From Planctomicrobium sp. (GTDB taxonomy: Bacteria > Planctomycetota > Planctomycetia > Planctomycetales > Planctomycetaceae): a DNA stretch of 5,896 nucleotides. The stretch is taken from the NCBI GenBank assembly GCA_018659505.1, contig JABJMI010000375.1:1-5896 (forward strand), written 5' to 3'. This document shows, in pieces, positions 1 through 5,896 of this stretch; positions within the stretch are counted from its first letter, which is position 1, and every line of letters begins with the position of its first letter. Under the pieces are notes generated by a model. The model had not been told where the DNA came from. It worked only from the letters and a program-made list of their open reading frames with translations, and ran no database searches. The translations under genes were made by a program, and so were the position numbers.

Positions 1-288
1 GATGACATGTACAACGTCTGTCAATTTGGTTGGTGGTTGCAGAGAATCTTGTCTTGCGACGAATGATTTGCTACCTGGGACGATCCCACTCAATGTTTTG
101 ATCCGTGAAGCAAGGCTGCGTGCATGGTTGAGTTCCTCCAAGATATCTGCATCGAGAGATTTCTTAATTTCCTCAGCGCGGACACCGTCGAGATTGATGG
201 AGTTTGAGAGAAAGTTCATGACTGTCTCCATTTCCATCCAATAAGCAACCTGTAATTCGTCAACAATTTCTTGTTTTTTGTCTGACAT
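1..288 (-). CDS. Ferritin-like domain protein, N-terminal part (cut by left window edge)
   Basis: Reading leftwards from an ATG at 288, the frame stays open for 96 codons to the window edge, so only the N-terminal part is present. The protein begins MSDKKQEIVDELQ. A first helix (about residues 8-32) carries acidic residues E19 and E21, and a second helix (about 37-68) carries the E52-L-N-H55 motif. An early Glu followed about 33 residues later by ExxH is the pattern of the first half of a four-helix ferritin or bacterioferritin di-iron site, so iron or redox handling in the cytoplasm is the likely role. The ligands of helices C and D lie outside the window, so bacterioferritin, a Dps-like protein and a rubrerythrin-type protein cannot be told apart. 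The SD is weak (A/G-rich AAGAAAG about 6-12 bases upstream). The gene lies 86 bp downstream of the hypothetical gene on the same strand and has its own candidate promoter. Ferritin-like fold is fairly sure; the exact family is open. Confidence 0.8.
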   Translation of the reverse strand, partial: MSDKKQEIVDELQVAYWMEMETVMNFLSNSINLDGVRAEEIKKSLDADILEELNHARSLASRIKTLSGIVPGSKSFVARQDSLQPPTKLTDVVHVI

Positions 289-320
289 TGTGAGTTTTCT
301 TTCTTATTTAAAGGTCTATT

Positions 321-370
321 AGAGACGCGAATTATGCTGGATTACACTTCATTATAAACGAATTGTCTCT
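321..370. repeat. Imperfect inverted repeat around the start region of the ferritin-like gene
   Basis: AGAGAC (321-326) plus AATT (330-333) on the left pairs with AATT (361-364) plus GTCTCT (365-370) on the right. This gives ten paired bases with a three-base GCG bulge in the left arm and a 27-base loop. The arms bracket the TATAAT at 351-356. It could be an operator or a leader structure, but the long loop and the bulge make chance a fair explanation. There is no U-tract, so it does not look like an intrinsic terminator. Confidence 0.25.
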
Positions 371-378
371 TTCGTCAC
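351..378 (-). promoter_or_regulatory. Candidate sigma70-type promoter for the ferritin-like gene
   Basis: On the minus strand a perfect TATAAT (356 to 351) is preceded, after 16 bases, by GTGACG (378 to 373), which matches four of six bases of TTGACA. Transcription would start near 344, leaving a leader of roughly 55 bases before the ATG at 288. The -35 element overlaps the stop codon of the upstream hypothetical gene. This suggests the ferritin-like gene can be expressed separately. The call rests on consensus matching only. Confidence 0.45.
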
Positions 379-860
379 GCGTCGACTTCGATTTGCTCGA
401 TTTCATCAATGGTGATTGGACCCATTGTCTCACCAGACTCGATTGTCAGGAATAATAATCCTGCTTGCGAACGTACCGCGTCCGGGTATCCGGTGGCGAT
501 GCGACCATCCACGCATTGGACAACGACACAATTCGTCTCATTGATCGCGTTTAACCCTGTATGCGATAAAATCGGAAATCTTTCCCACGCCCATTTCCAG
601 AGAGTCATCTCGGGGGCAGGGCGTCCTGCCAGGTCTTGCCATTCGTGTTCTGCGAGAAGTAAGTCCTTTCGCGAAGCTTCTTTACACCATGGAATCAACG
701 TGGAATCGATCCACTGACGACGAGAATCAACTAAATTCTGGAAAGTTTGCATGTCAAATGGGATCGTAGGAGGAATTTGGATTGTGTTCGCGATTTTATG
801 AAACAGTCGATTTGATCTTTGTCCAAAGTATTGCGACAATTGCTCATCTGAATCGGTCAC
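375..860 (-). CDS. Hypothetical protein, 161 aa, GTG start
   Basis: I do not recognise this protein. It is soluble, with no signal peptide or membrane segment. The N-terminal two thirds look helical and rich in Trp (W50, W58, W74, W88, W90, W92), including a segment around residues 86-96 reading TLWKWAWERFP. From about residue 107 to the end it turns beta-rich: N-x-x-V-V-V-Q-C-V-D-G-R-I-A-T-G-Y-P-D, then GLLFLTIESG and a closing acidic strand. This would fit a small beta-barrel, but that is inference. The in-frame stop TAA at 869-867 leaves GTG at 860 as the first usable start; no clear SD precedes it. TTG at codon 8 and ATG at codon 37 are alternatives, and the latter would remove much of the helical part. 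An open frame on the opposite strand (409-717) looks like its shadow. It is transcribed divergently from the permease gene and towards the ferritin-like gene; the neighbours do not reveal a function. Confidence 0.72.
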   Translation of the reverse strand: MTDSDEQLSQYFGQRSNRLFHKIANTIQIPPTIPFDMQTFQNLVDSRRQWIDSTLIPWCKEASRKDLLLAEHEWQDLAGRPAPEMTLWKWAWERFPILSHTGLNAINETNCVVVQCVDGRIATGYPDAVRSQAGLLFLTIESGETMGPITIDEIEQIEVDA

Positions 861-901
861 GGTACATTAAAGACTGATTAACGATTCAGTATTGCCATGA
901 T

Positions 902-930
902 TTGGCTGTTTCATCTGTGGATTTTATTTT
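902..930 (+). promoter_or_regulatory. Candidate promoter for the permease / pseudo-ABC pair
   Basis: Within the AT-rich divergent intergenic region, TTGGCT (902-907) is followed after 17 bases by TATTTT (925-930), each matching four of six sigma70 consensus bases. Transcription would start near 937, inside any reading frame begun at 897 and before the ATG at 996, which agrees with the shorter permease start. AT-rich sequence gives such matches easily, so this is tentative. Confidence 0.28.
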
Positions 931-982
931 CCACCGTTAAATATTTTGTTGTATTCATTCTTTATTATCCTCATTTATTTTC

Positions 983-986
983 AAGG
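983..986 (+). promoter_or_regulatory. Ribosome binding site deciding the permease start
   Basis: AAGG at 983-986 lies nine bases before ATG 996. It is the only reasonable SD near the candidate starts, and it argues against the longer frame beginning at 897. Confidence 0.5.
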
Positions 987-995
987 TCTTTGCAA

Positions 996-1976
996 ATGAC
1001 AAGTTTGCCCACGCTGCTCGCTCAGGCGACAGACGGAACGGTTACGCCTCCATATGCCTATCTTACGGCTGGCTGGATCGTCTTTCTGATTGGACTGATT
1101 GTCCTCAACTACACAACTCGAACCGGAACGATTGCACGAGCAACGACAAAAGAAGCGTTGCGGCAACCCGTCTTCTTCTTGATGACCGGTTTAGCCATTC
1201 TGCTCATGATCGTCAATTATTACGTTCCGTTCTTCTCTATGGGAGAAGATACGAAAATGTATATTGATTGTGGCTTGGCGATGACATTGATTTGTTCGCT
1301 AATGCTTGCTGTCTGGACAGCGAGTATTAGTGTCGCTGAGGAAATTGATGGCAAAACAGCGATGACGCTGCTTTCGAAGCCAATTAACCGTCGGCAGTTT
1401 GTCTTCGGGAAATATGTTGGAATCTTACAATCTTCGATCATCATGATTTTGATTTTGGGAGGTTTGTTCTTCTTCTTCACCTACTTCAAATTTGGTTACG
1501 ATCAAGGCGAAGCAGGGACTCCGAACGCGGACATCTTCTTCTATCGCAACGTCGGTTGGTTGCCTTTCCAGATTCCATATTTGACTCAGGAGCGCTTCAA
1601 TGTTGCCCGCACAATCTTGCCGGGGCTGACTCTCATTGCAATGGAGATTGGAGTCTTAGCTGCGGTCAGTGTCGCGATTTCGACCCGTATGCCGATGATT
1701 GTAAACATCAGCACCTGTTTCGCTCTGTTCGTTGTCGGTCATCTGACACCAGTCATCGCTGCGGTTCCAGAGCAAAATGTCTTTGTGAGCTTTGTCGCTC
1801 AGCTGATAGGTACAATCTTGCCAACGCTAGAACACTTTAATCTGTCGGCAGCGGTCTCAACGGGGAAAACAATCCCTGCATATTACATGGGAATGGCTGG
1901 GATTTATTGCGTGGCTTATATCACATCAATGATCATGGTCGCTTTCCTGATGTTTGAAGATAGAGATCTTGCCTAA
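996..1976 (+). CDS. ABC-2 family transporter permease, 326 aa
   Basis: Integral membrane permease subunit of an ABC-2 type transporter (NosY/GldF-like group). Hydrophobic segments lie at about residues 22-39, 58-78, 91-113, 143-163, 208-229, 236-256 and 296-320, with a weaker one near 262-277. Between the third and fourth lies the family's cytoplasmic signature, residues 113-143: V-A-E-E-I-D-G-K-T (113-121), then LLSKPINRRQFVFGKYVGI, the segment expected to contact the ATPase. The protein ends FEDRDLA, a usual tail for this group. I chose ATG 996 because AAGG (983-986) stands nine bases upstream. An in-frame ATG at 897 would add 33 residues encoded by AT-rich intergenic sequence, with no SD. 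The substrate cannot be told. These permeases normally sit beside an ATP-binding gene; none is in the window upstream, and the downstream partner has a degenerate ATPase domain. The next gene begins 61 bp after the stop, so co-transcription is likely. Confidence 0.9.
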   Translation: MTSLPTLLAQATDGTVTPPYAYLTAGWIVFLIGLIVLNYTTRTGTIARATTKEALRQPVFFLMTGLAILLMIVNYYVPFFSMGEDTKMYIDCGLAMTLICSLMLAVWTASISVAEEIDGKTAMTLLSKPINRRQFVFGKYVGILQSSIIMILILGGLFFFFTYFKFGYDQGEAGTPNADIFFYRNVGWLPFQIPYLTQERFNVARTILPGLTLIAMEIGVLAAVSVAISTRMPMIVNISTCFALFVVGHLTPVIAAVPEQNVFVSFVAQLIGTILPTLEHFNLSAAVSTGKTIPAYYMGMAGIYCVAYITSMIMVAFLMFEDRDLA

Positions 1977-2024
1977 CAGGATTGGGCAAGACAAACTGAA
2001 CGGAGTATGAAGAGAAATAATCGC

Positions 2025-2033
2025 GAGGGAGAG
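2025..2033 (+). promoter_or_regulatory. Ribosome binding site of the pseudo-ABC exporter gene
   Basis: GAGGGAGAG at 2025-2033 is purine-rich and lies four to eight bases before ATG 2038. It is the best SD in the window and fixes this start. A well-formed site also argues that the gene is still translated rather than decaying. Confidence 0.6.
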
Positions 2034-2037
2034 TCTT

Positions 2038-3984
2038 ATGAGCGAAACAAATCGTCCCTTGCGTAGGCTCCTCCCCAAACGACATTGGACCGACTCGCAA
2101 GCGCGGGGAATGTTCCTTTGGTCAATGGTCTACACTGCCTGTGCAGTCGTCGGTCTCATCCTGATCGTTCTGTTAATTGATTTGTTGACTCATTTTCGAA
2201 TGCTCTCTGAATTGCATACGACGAATGTGCAGATTAAGCAGGAGCTTAAACAATTCATCCTTGCGAATGACATCGGATTATGGGTTCAGGCGATTCGTTT
2301 CGATGAGAGTTTTGGTTGGTTCTGGCTGCCTTGGTTCTGCCGCTCTGTTCCGTTTGCTTCGTCGAGTCCATTGTCATTGGTGATGCTGGTCATCTCCGGA
2401 TTATTGGTCACTCTGCTTTTACTGTTCGCTCGATCCCGTGCCAGACGCCATGCTCATCAAGCAGCCACAACGATTTCAACATCGCTACGCAAGGCAATTC
2501 ATCGCCAGACATTACGCTTAGGTCCCGGTGACCTGACAGGGCAGCGTCATCTCGTGGCTCATAAACTGTTCACAGAAACGATAGACGAAATCCGCGACGC
2601 ACTTGTCCAATTCCGTTGGCGACTCACTCGAGGAGCCTGCCTGGTCCCAGTAATGTTGATTGCGAGTTTGTGTATTGACTGGCGATTAGCGATTCAATGT
2701 TTGGTTCCTACAATCGCCAGTTGGTGGCTGTATCGTTACGAACGCTCAAAGGGAGCTGCTCAACGATCGTTAGCTGAATCACGTGCGGAGACTGAAGCTC
2801 GTTTTCTGGCTGATGGTTTGAAGAAAACTCGAATCGTTCGTGGATACAATATGGAAGAGTTCGAAGGGGCACTCTTCGAAAATCACCTACTGAGACTGAC
2901 AACCGATAAAAGCGCAGGACGACGTCTGGAACATAATTCATTGAGAGTCGCCAGACTTTTCGTGGCTGTCTCAATTGCAGTTGTCATGTTGCTGATTGGG
3001 CTAAGGGTTCTCTCACCGAGTGCTCCATTACCACTTGCTTTCGGAGTCGCACTGCTGGCGTCACTTGCAATCCTGGCACGTGAAGCGACATCGTTAGAGT
3101 TTGCGGTCGCTCAACGTCGATTCCTGTTAGGCGAGAGTGAAAGAGTCTACCGTTTTCTCGATGAAATCCCTGACGTTGGTCAAGCCGTTGGAGCCAAGTT
3201 TATCGAGCCGGTTGCGAAATCAATCATTCTGGAATCTGTTCATTATCGTCATCGCGGGCATGAGATATTAAAGGGGTTAGATTTACGAATCGAAGCGAAA
3301 TCACAAGTCGCTTTGGTCTCGTTAGATTCAATTCTTCCCAAAGCCATTGCCTACTTACTTCCTCGATTTATTGAACCGTCTCAAGGTCGGGTCATGTTTG
3401 ATGGGGAAGACATCGCCTGGGGAACTCTCGAATCGATACATGCTGAGACATCTTATGTCGGGGGAGATGACCCGGTTCTCTCCGGAACTGTGCTGGAGAA
3501 CCTGATCTGTGGTGACTCACGGTTTACCATGCAAGAAGCAATCGAAGCTGCCAAGACAGTGCATGTCAATAAGTTCATTTCCAGTTTACCGCTCGGTTAT
3601 GAAACCACACTTGGTGAACATGGGCAATCAATCGGAATTGGAGAAGCTTTTCAAATAGGACTGGCGCGTGCTGTTCTTCGCAACCCGGCTGTCTTGATAA
3701 TTCAAGAACCCGAAGCGATTTTGGAAGAGAGTTTAAGAGTTGCCATCGATGATGCTTATCAGCGAATTTCACAAAGCAGAACTGTCATCTTCCTGCCGAG
3801 TCGACTCTCAACAATTCGTCGTTGCGATCAAGTCGTTTTATTACATGATGGAAAAGTTGAAGGTCTCGGAACACATCAAGAATTAAGAAAAGCTTCCGAC
3901 CTGTATCGACACTGGGACTACATCAATTTCAACTCCTTCAGCAGAGAGTCACGCCGACTCAAAGCCAAAGGGTCAGGGATTTAA
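2038..3984 (+). CDS. Type I ABC exporter-like protein with a degenerate (probably ATPase-dead) nucleotide-binding domain, 648 aa
   Basis: Domain order is that of an MsbA/multidrug half-transporter. The membrane domain has segments at about residues 28-50, 111-131, 196-214, 217-232, 305-324 and 330-348, with a coupling segment near 260-285 (GLKKTRIVRGYNMEEFEGAL). A nucleotide-binding domain follows at about 395-630. The fold around each ATP motif is kept, but the motifs are not. Walker A GPSGSGKST reads SLDSILPKA (428-436). The Q-loop Gln is G476. The signature LSGGE is IGIGE (532-536). The Walker B Asp is Q556, although the following catalytic Glu (E557) remains. The D-loop SALD is AILE (560-563). 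The H-loop His is S588. The A-loop aromatic appears to be H405. Flanking family sequence (GLARAVLRNPAVLI, RLSTI, LLHDGKVEGLGTHQEL) is intact, and the frame is open over all 648 codons with a good SD. I infer a conserved non-catalytic protein, perhaps a partner of another half-transporter or a membrane scaffold, rather than a fresh pseudogene. The first extracytoplasmic loop (about 51-110) is long and Trp/Phe-rich near 92-100. Substrate unknown. Confidence 0.93.
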   Translation: MSETNRPLRRLLPKRHWTDSQARGMFLWSMVYTACAVVGLILIVLLIDLLTHFRMLSELHTTNVQIKQELKQFILANDIGLWVQAIRFDESFGWFWLPWFCRSVPFASSSPLSLVMLVISGLLVTLLLLFARSRARRHAHQAATTISTSLRKAIHRQTLRLGPGDLTGQRHLVAHKLFTETIDEIRDALVQFRWRLTRGACLVPVMLIASLCIDWRLAIQCLVPTIASWWLYRYERSKGAAQRSLAESRAETEARFLADGLKKTRIVRGYNMEEFEGALFENHLLRLTTDKSAGRRLEHNSLRVARLFVAVSIAVVMLLIGLRVLSPSAPLPLAFGVALLASLAILAREATSLEFAVAQRRFLLGESERVYRFLDEIPDVGQAVGAKFIEPVAKSIILESVHYRHRGHEILKGLDLRIEAKSQVALVSLDSILPKAIAYLLPRFIEPSQGRVMFDGEDIAWGTLESIHAETSYVGGDDPVLSGTVLENLICGDSRFTMQEAIEAAKTVHVNKFISSLPLGYETTLGEHGQSIGIGEAFQIGLARAVLRNPAVLIIQEPEAILEESLRVAIDDAYQRISQSRTVIFLPSRLSTIRRCDQVVLLHDGKVEGLGTHQELRKASDLYRHWDYINFNSFSRESRRLKAKGSGI

Positions 3985-3998
3985 AACCAATCCCCTTT
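3967..3998 (+). terminator. Weak hairpin at the end of the pseudo-ABC gene, possible terminator
   Basis: GGGATT (3976-3981) pairs with AATCCC (3989-3994) around a seven-base loop that contains the stop codon. An alternative outer stem pairs AAAGGG (3967-3972) with CCCTTT (3993-3998). What follows (AAATAAATTG) is A/T-rich but not a T-run, so intrinsic termination would be poor. Read-through into recJ is possible. Confidence 0.3.
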
Positions 3999-4024
3999 AA
4001 ATAAATTGAATACAAGCACGACTC

Positions 4025-4073
4025 GCAAGTGAGTGAATTCGACACGTAAGATTGACTCATTCGCGCGACTTGC
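4025..4073. repeat. Interrupted inverted repeat upstream of recJ
   Basis: GCAAG (4025-4029) pairs with CTTGC (4069-4073), and TGAGT (4030-4034) pairs with ACTCA (4055-4059), with nine unpaired bases (4060-4068) in the right arm and a 20-base loop. The right arm overlaps the candidate -35 of recJ. It could be an operator or a mRNA structure; the asymmetry makes chance plausible. Confidence 0.2.
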
Positions 4074-4080
4074 ATGTAAA
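4052..4080 (+). promoter_or_regulatory. Candidate sigma70-type promoter for recJ
   Basis: TTGACT (4052-4057, five of six matches) is followed after exactly 17 bases by TGTAAA (4075-4080, four of six). Transcription would begin near 4087, about 24 bases before the recJ ATG. This is the best-spaced promoter match in the 126 bp gap and suggests recJ need not depend on read-through from the transporter genes. Confidence 0.42.
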
Positions 4081-4110
4081 CGAAAACGCATATTAGATTG
4101 AGAAAAACCG

Positions 4111-5896
4111 ATGCCGAAACAATGGAGGTTCGCTCCGCACGATCAAGGGATGGTCGCCCGCTTATCGAAGGAGATGTCTTGTTCTCCACTTCTAGCTCAA
4201 GTTCTCACAGCGCGCGGTGTTGAATCAAAACAGATCGCGCAAGAACTCTTCGCGACCAAGATGACCGATCTGCACGAGCCCGATTTGCTACCTGGAGTAC
4301 CAGCCGCTGCCGAGAGAATCGTGAATGCGATTCGTTCACAACGTCGAATCACAATTTATGGAGACTACGACGTCGATGGAGTGACATCGACGAGTATTCT
4401 TTGGCACTGTTTCAAACTGGCGGGTGCGACAGTCGATTATTATATCCCGAGTCGGGTTGATGAAGGATACGGCCTCAACCTCGATGCAATCAAAACTTTG
4501 CATGAAGAGGATCCAGATCGCCTGGTCATTACCGTCGATTGTGGGATTTGCAGCATCGCAGAGGCAGCACTCGCCAAAGAGCTCGGTCTCGAATTGATCA
4601 TTACCGATCACCATAATATGCTCGACGAGTTGCCCGATTCAGCGACGAATGTGCATCCCCGTTTGCCCGGCAGCGAATACCCATTTCAGGAGTTGTGTGG
4701 TGCAGGGGTCGCGTTCAAGCTTGCTTGGGCTGTCTGTCAACGATTGGGCGATGGTACGAAAGCCTCTCCGCGTATGAGAGAGTACCTTAAGTCCGCAGTT
4801 GGATTGGCAGCTATCGGAACAGTCGCTGACGTTGTTCCGTTAGTTGGTGAGAATAGAATCATCGTCCGTTACGGATTGGCAACGCTCTTGGAGAATCCAA
4901 CTGTCGGACTTGCCATGCTGCTTAAGGTTGGCAACATGCACGAACAGAAAGAACTGAGTGCCGAAGACCTTGGTTTTGGAATTGGTCCTCGTATTAATGC
5001 CGCAGGGCGACTTGGACAAGCTCGACTCGCTGTCGAATTATTAACCACTGACAATCGTCAACGCGCTGCACAGCTTGCGGACTACCTTGATCAGCTCAAC
5101 AAAGATCGACAAAAGGTTGAGAGGAAGATCTATAAACAGGCGAAAGAACAAGTCGAAGAGAATCCCGCTTGGTTAGAACAAGGAGCGTTAGTTCTCGCTA
5201 GCGAAGAATGGCATGCCGGCGTGATTGGGATTGTTGCCAGTCGTATCGCTGAGAAGTATGAACGACCAGCGATCATGATTGCAATCAATCCCGATACTGA
5301 AGTTGGTCAAGGTTCCGGACGTTCCTTTCATGGCTACAATCTTCATGCGGGGCTTTCATCGTGTAGCCAACATCTCGAAACATTCGGAGGTCATAAGGCA
5401 GCAGCTGGGCTGAGAGTAAAAGCAGTAAACCTCGACGCCTTTCGAGACGCGTTAAGTCATGCCATTCTAGATGCCAGCGAGTCGGATTCAGCTGAACCGG
5501 AACTCGAGATAGATGCCGAAGTCTCCTTGCATGACTTGACTCATCGAGCAGTCAAAGAGCTTGATTGGCTTGGACCATTTGGGGCTGCTCATCATCGTCC
5601 ACGCTTTGCTTCATCGAATGTCGAGCTTGTTGAACCTCCTAAAAAAATGGGCGGCGGAGAACGTCATCTTTCGCTGCGAGTTCGAGACGGAAGCAAAGTT
5701 CTGCGAGCAGTCGCTTTCGGAAAAAGTGAATGGGCAGATGAGATGATTGAAGCCATCAAAGGTCCATTCTCAATCTGCTTCACCACAAACATGAATCATT
5801 TTCGCGGTTACGAATCGGTAGAACTCAAACTGATCGACTGGCATCCAACAGGAGGAATCACTCCTCAAGAAAAGCAAAGTTCGGGGATGTCAAGTA
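4111..5896 (+). CDS. recJ: Single-stranded-DNA-specific exonuclease RecJ (3' end cut by window edge)
   Basis: RecJ degrades single-stranded DNA 5' to 3' in the cytoplasm, acting in recombinational repair (RecFOR pathway), base-excision and mismatch repair. The 595 complete codons here show the DHH-domain metal-binding motifs in order: D85-Y-D87-V-D89-G, V142-D143-C-G, D166-H167-H168-N and T237-V-A-D240-V-V-P. After these come GPRINAAGR (292-300), the EEWHAGVIGIVASRIA segment (365-380), and the DHHA1 substrate-binding block GSGRS (401-405) with FGGHKAAAG (425-433). An OB-like domain follows from about 465 to 575. No expected catalytic residue is missing. ATG 4111 is the first start after an in-frame TGA at 4099-4101; the SD is weak (GAGAAA, 4100-4105). 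The family-typical opening with an early Trp (MPKQWRF) supports this start. No stop is reached, but bacterial RecJ proteins are usually about 560-600 residues and the last visible residues lie past the OB domain, so probably only a short tail is missing. Confidence 0.96.
   Translation, partial: MPKQWRFAPHDQGMVARLSKEMSCSPLLAQVLTARGVESKQIAQELFATKMTDLHEPDLLPGVPAAAERIVNAIRSQRRITIYGDYDVDGVTSTSILWHCFKLAGATVDYYIPSRVDEGYGLNLDAIKTLHEEDPDRLVITVDCGICSIAEAALAKELGLELIITDHHNMLDELPDSATNVHPRLPGSEYPFQELCGAGVAFKLAWAVCQRLGDGTKASPRMREYLKSAVGLAAIGTVADVVPLVGENRIIVRYGLATLLENPTVGLAMLLKVGNMHEQKELSAEDLGFGIGPRINAAGRLGQARLAVELLTTDNRQRAAQLADYLDQLNKDRQKVERKIYKQAKEQVEENPAWLEQGALVLASEEWHAGVIGIVASRIAEKYERPAIMIAINPDTEVGQGSGRSFHGYNLHAGLSSCSQHLETFGGHKAAAGLRVKAVNLDAFRDALSHAILDASESDSAEPELEIDAEVSLHDLTHRAVKELDWLGPFGAAHHRPRFASSNVELVEPPKKMGGGERHLSLRVRDGSKVLRAVAFGKSEWADEMIEAIKGPFSICFTTNMNHFRGYESVELKLIDWHPTGGITPQEKQSSGMSS

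Noticed and set aside
2..244. Open plus-strand frame of 80 codons at the left edge
   Set aside because: It lies antisense to the ferritin-like coding region, which has clear E and ExxH family signals; the plus-strand product shows no recognisable features.
409..717. Plus-strand frame of 102 codons
   Set aside because: It sits entirely inside the minus-strand hypothetical gene, starts without an SD, and its product looks like unstructured shadow sequence.
3301..3350. A frameshift or sequencing error hiding a normal Walker A
   Set aside because: The other plus-strand frames do not give a Gly-rich P-loop here, the frame stays consistent with family sequence on both sides (IEAKSQVALV and AYLLPRF), and the other ATP motifs are degenerate too.
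3959..4189. Minus-strand frame of 76 codons across the gap before recJ
   Set aside because: It overlaps the end of the exporter gene and the start of recJ, has low-complexity composition and no SD; it is not a credible antisense gene.
4336..4614. Minus-strand frame of 92 codons inside recJ
   Set aside because: It is antisense to the most conserved part of recJ (DHH motifs); the open frame is explained by the recJ codons.
5561..5746. Plus-strand frame of 61 codons inside recJ
   Set aside because: It lies in another frame of the C-terminal recJ region, which reads continuously as DWLGPFGAAHHRPRF and following OB-like sequence.
1..5896. CRISPR array, tRNA/rRNA, insertion sequence or prophage
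   Set aside because: No regularly spaced direct repeats, cloverleaf-like segments, transposase or integrase motifs, or terminal repeats were seen; the sequence is nearly filled with coding regions of ordinary type.

Overview
This window looks like ordinary bacterial chromosome, probably from a member of the Planctomycetota of medium GC content. That placement is an inference from protein style and layout: an ABC-2 permease ending in a 'DRDLA'-type tail, a type I exporter with a long first extracytoplasmic loop, a small ferritin-like protein opening 'MSDKKQEIVDELQ', and loosely spaced genes with weak or absent Shine-Dalgarno sites. No mobile element, tRNA, rRNA or CRISPR array is visible.

Left part (1-860, minus strand): the N-terminal 96 residues of a ferritin-like protein run off the left edge. 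It has its own candidate promoter with a perfect TATAAT. Behind it is a 161-residue protein of unknown function that appears to start at GTG.

Middle (about 900-3984, plus strand): two genes 61 bp apart, probably co-transcribed from an AT-rich divergent intergenic region. The first is an ABC-2 type permease of about 326 residues with no ATPase gene beside it. The second is a full-length, uninterrupted type I ABC exporter-like protein (648 residues). Its nucleotide-binding domain keeps the family fold but has lost or altered the Walker A, Q-loop, signature, Walker B aspartate, D-loop and H-loop residues. This 'pseudo-ABC' transporter is the most interesting feature of the window.

Right part (3985-5896, plus strand): a 126 bp gap with a weak hairpin and a candidate sigma70-type promoter, then recJ, the single-strand-specific 5'-3' exonuclease. 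All DHH/DHHA1 landmark motifs are present, and the gene is cut by the right edge probably close to its natural end. The recJ gene looks ordinary and functionally unrelated to the transporters; the shared strand is probably only neighbourhood.

No stretch longer than 300 bases lacks a gene.
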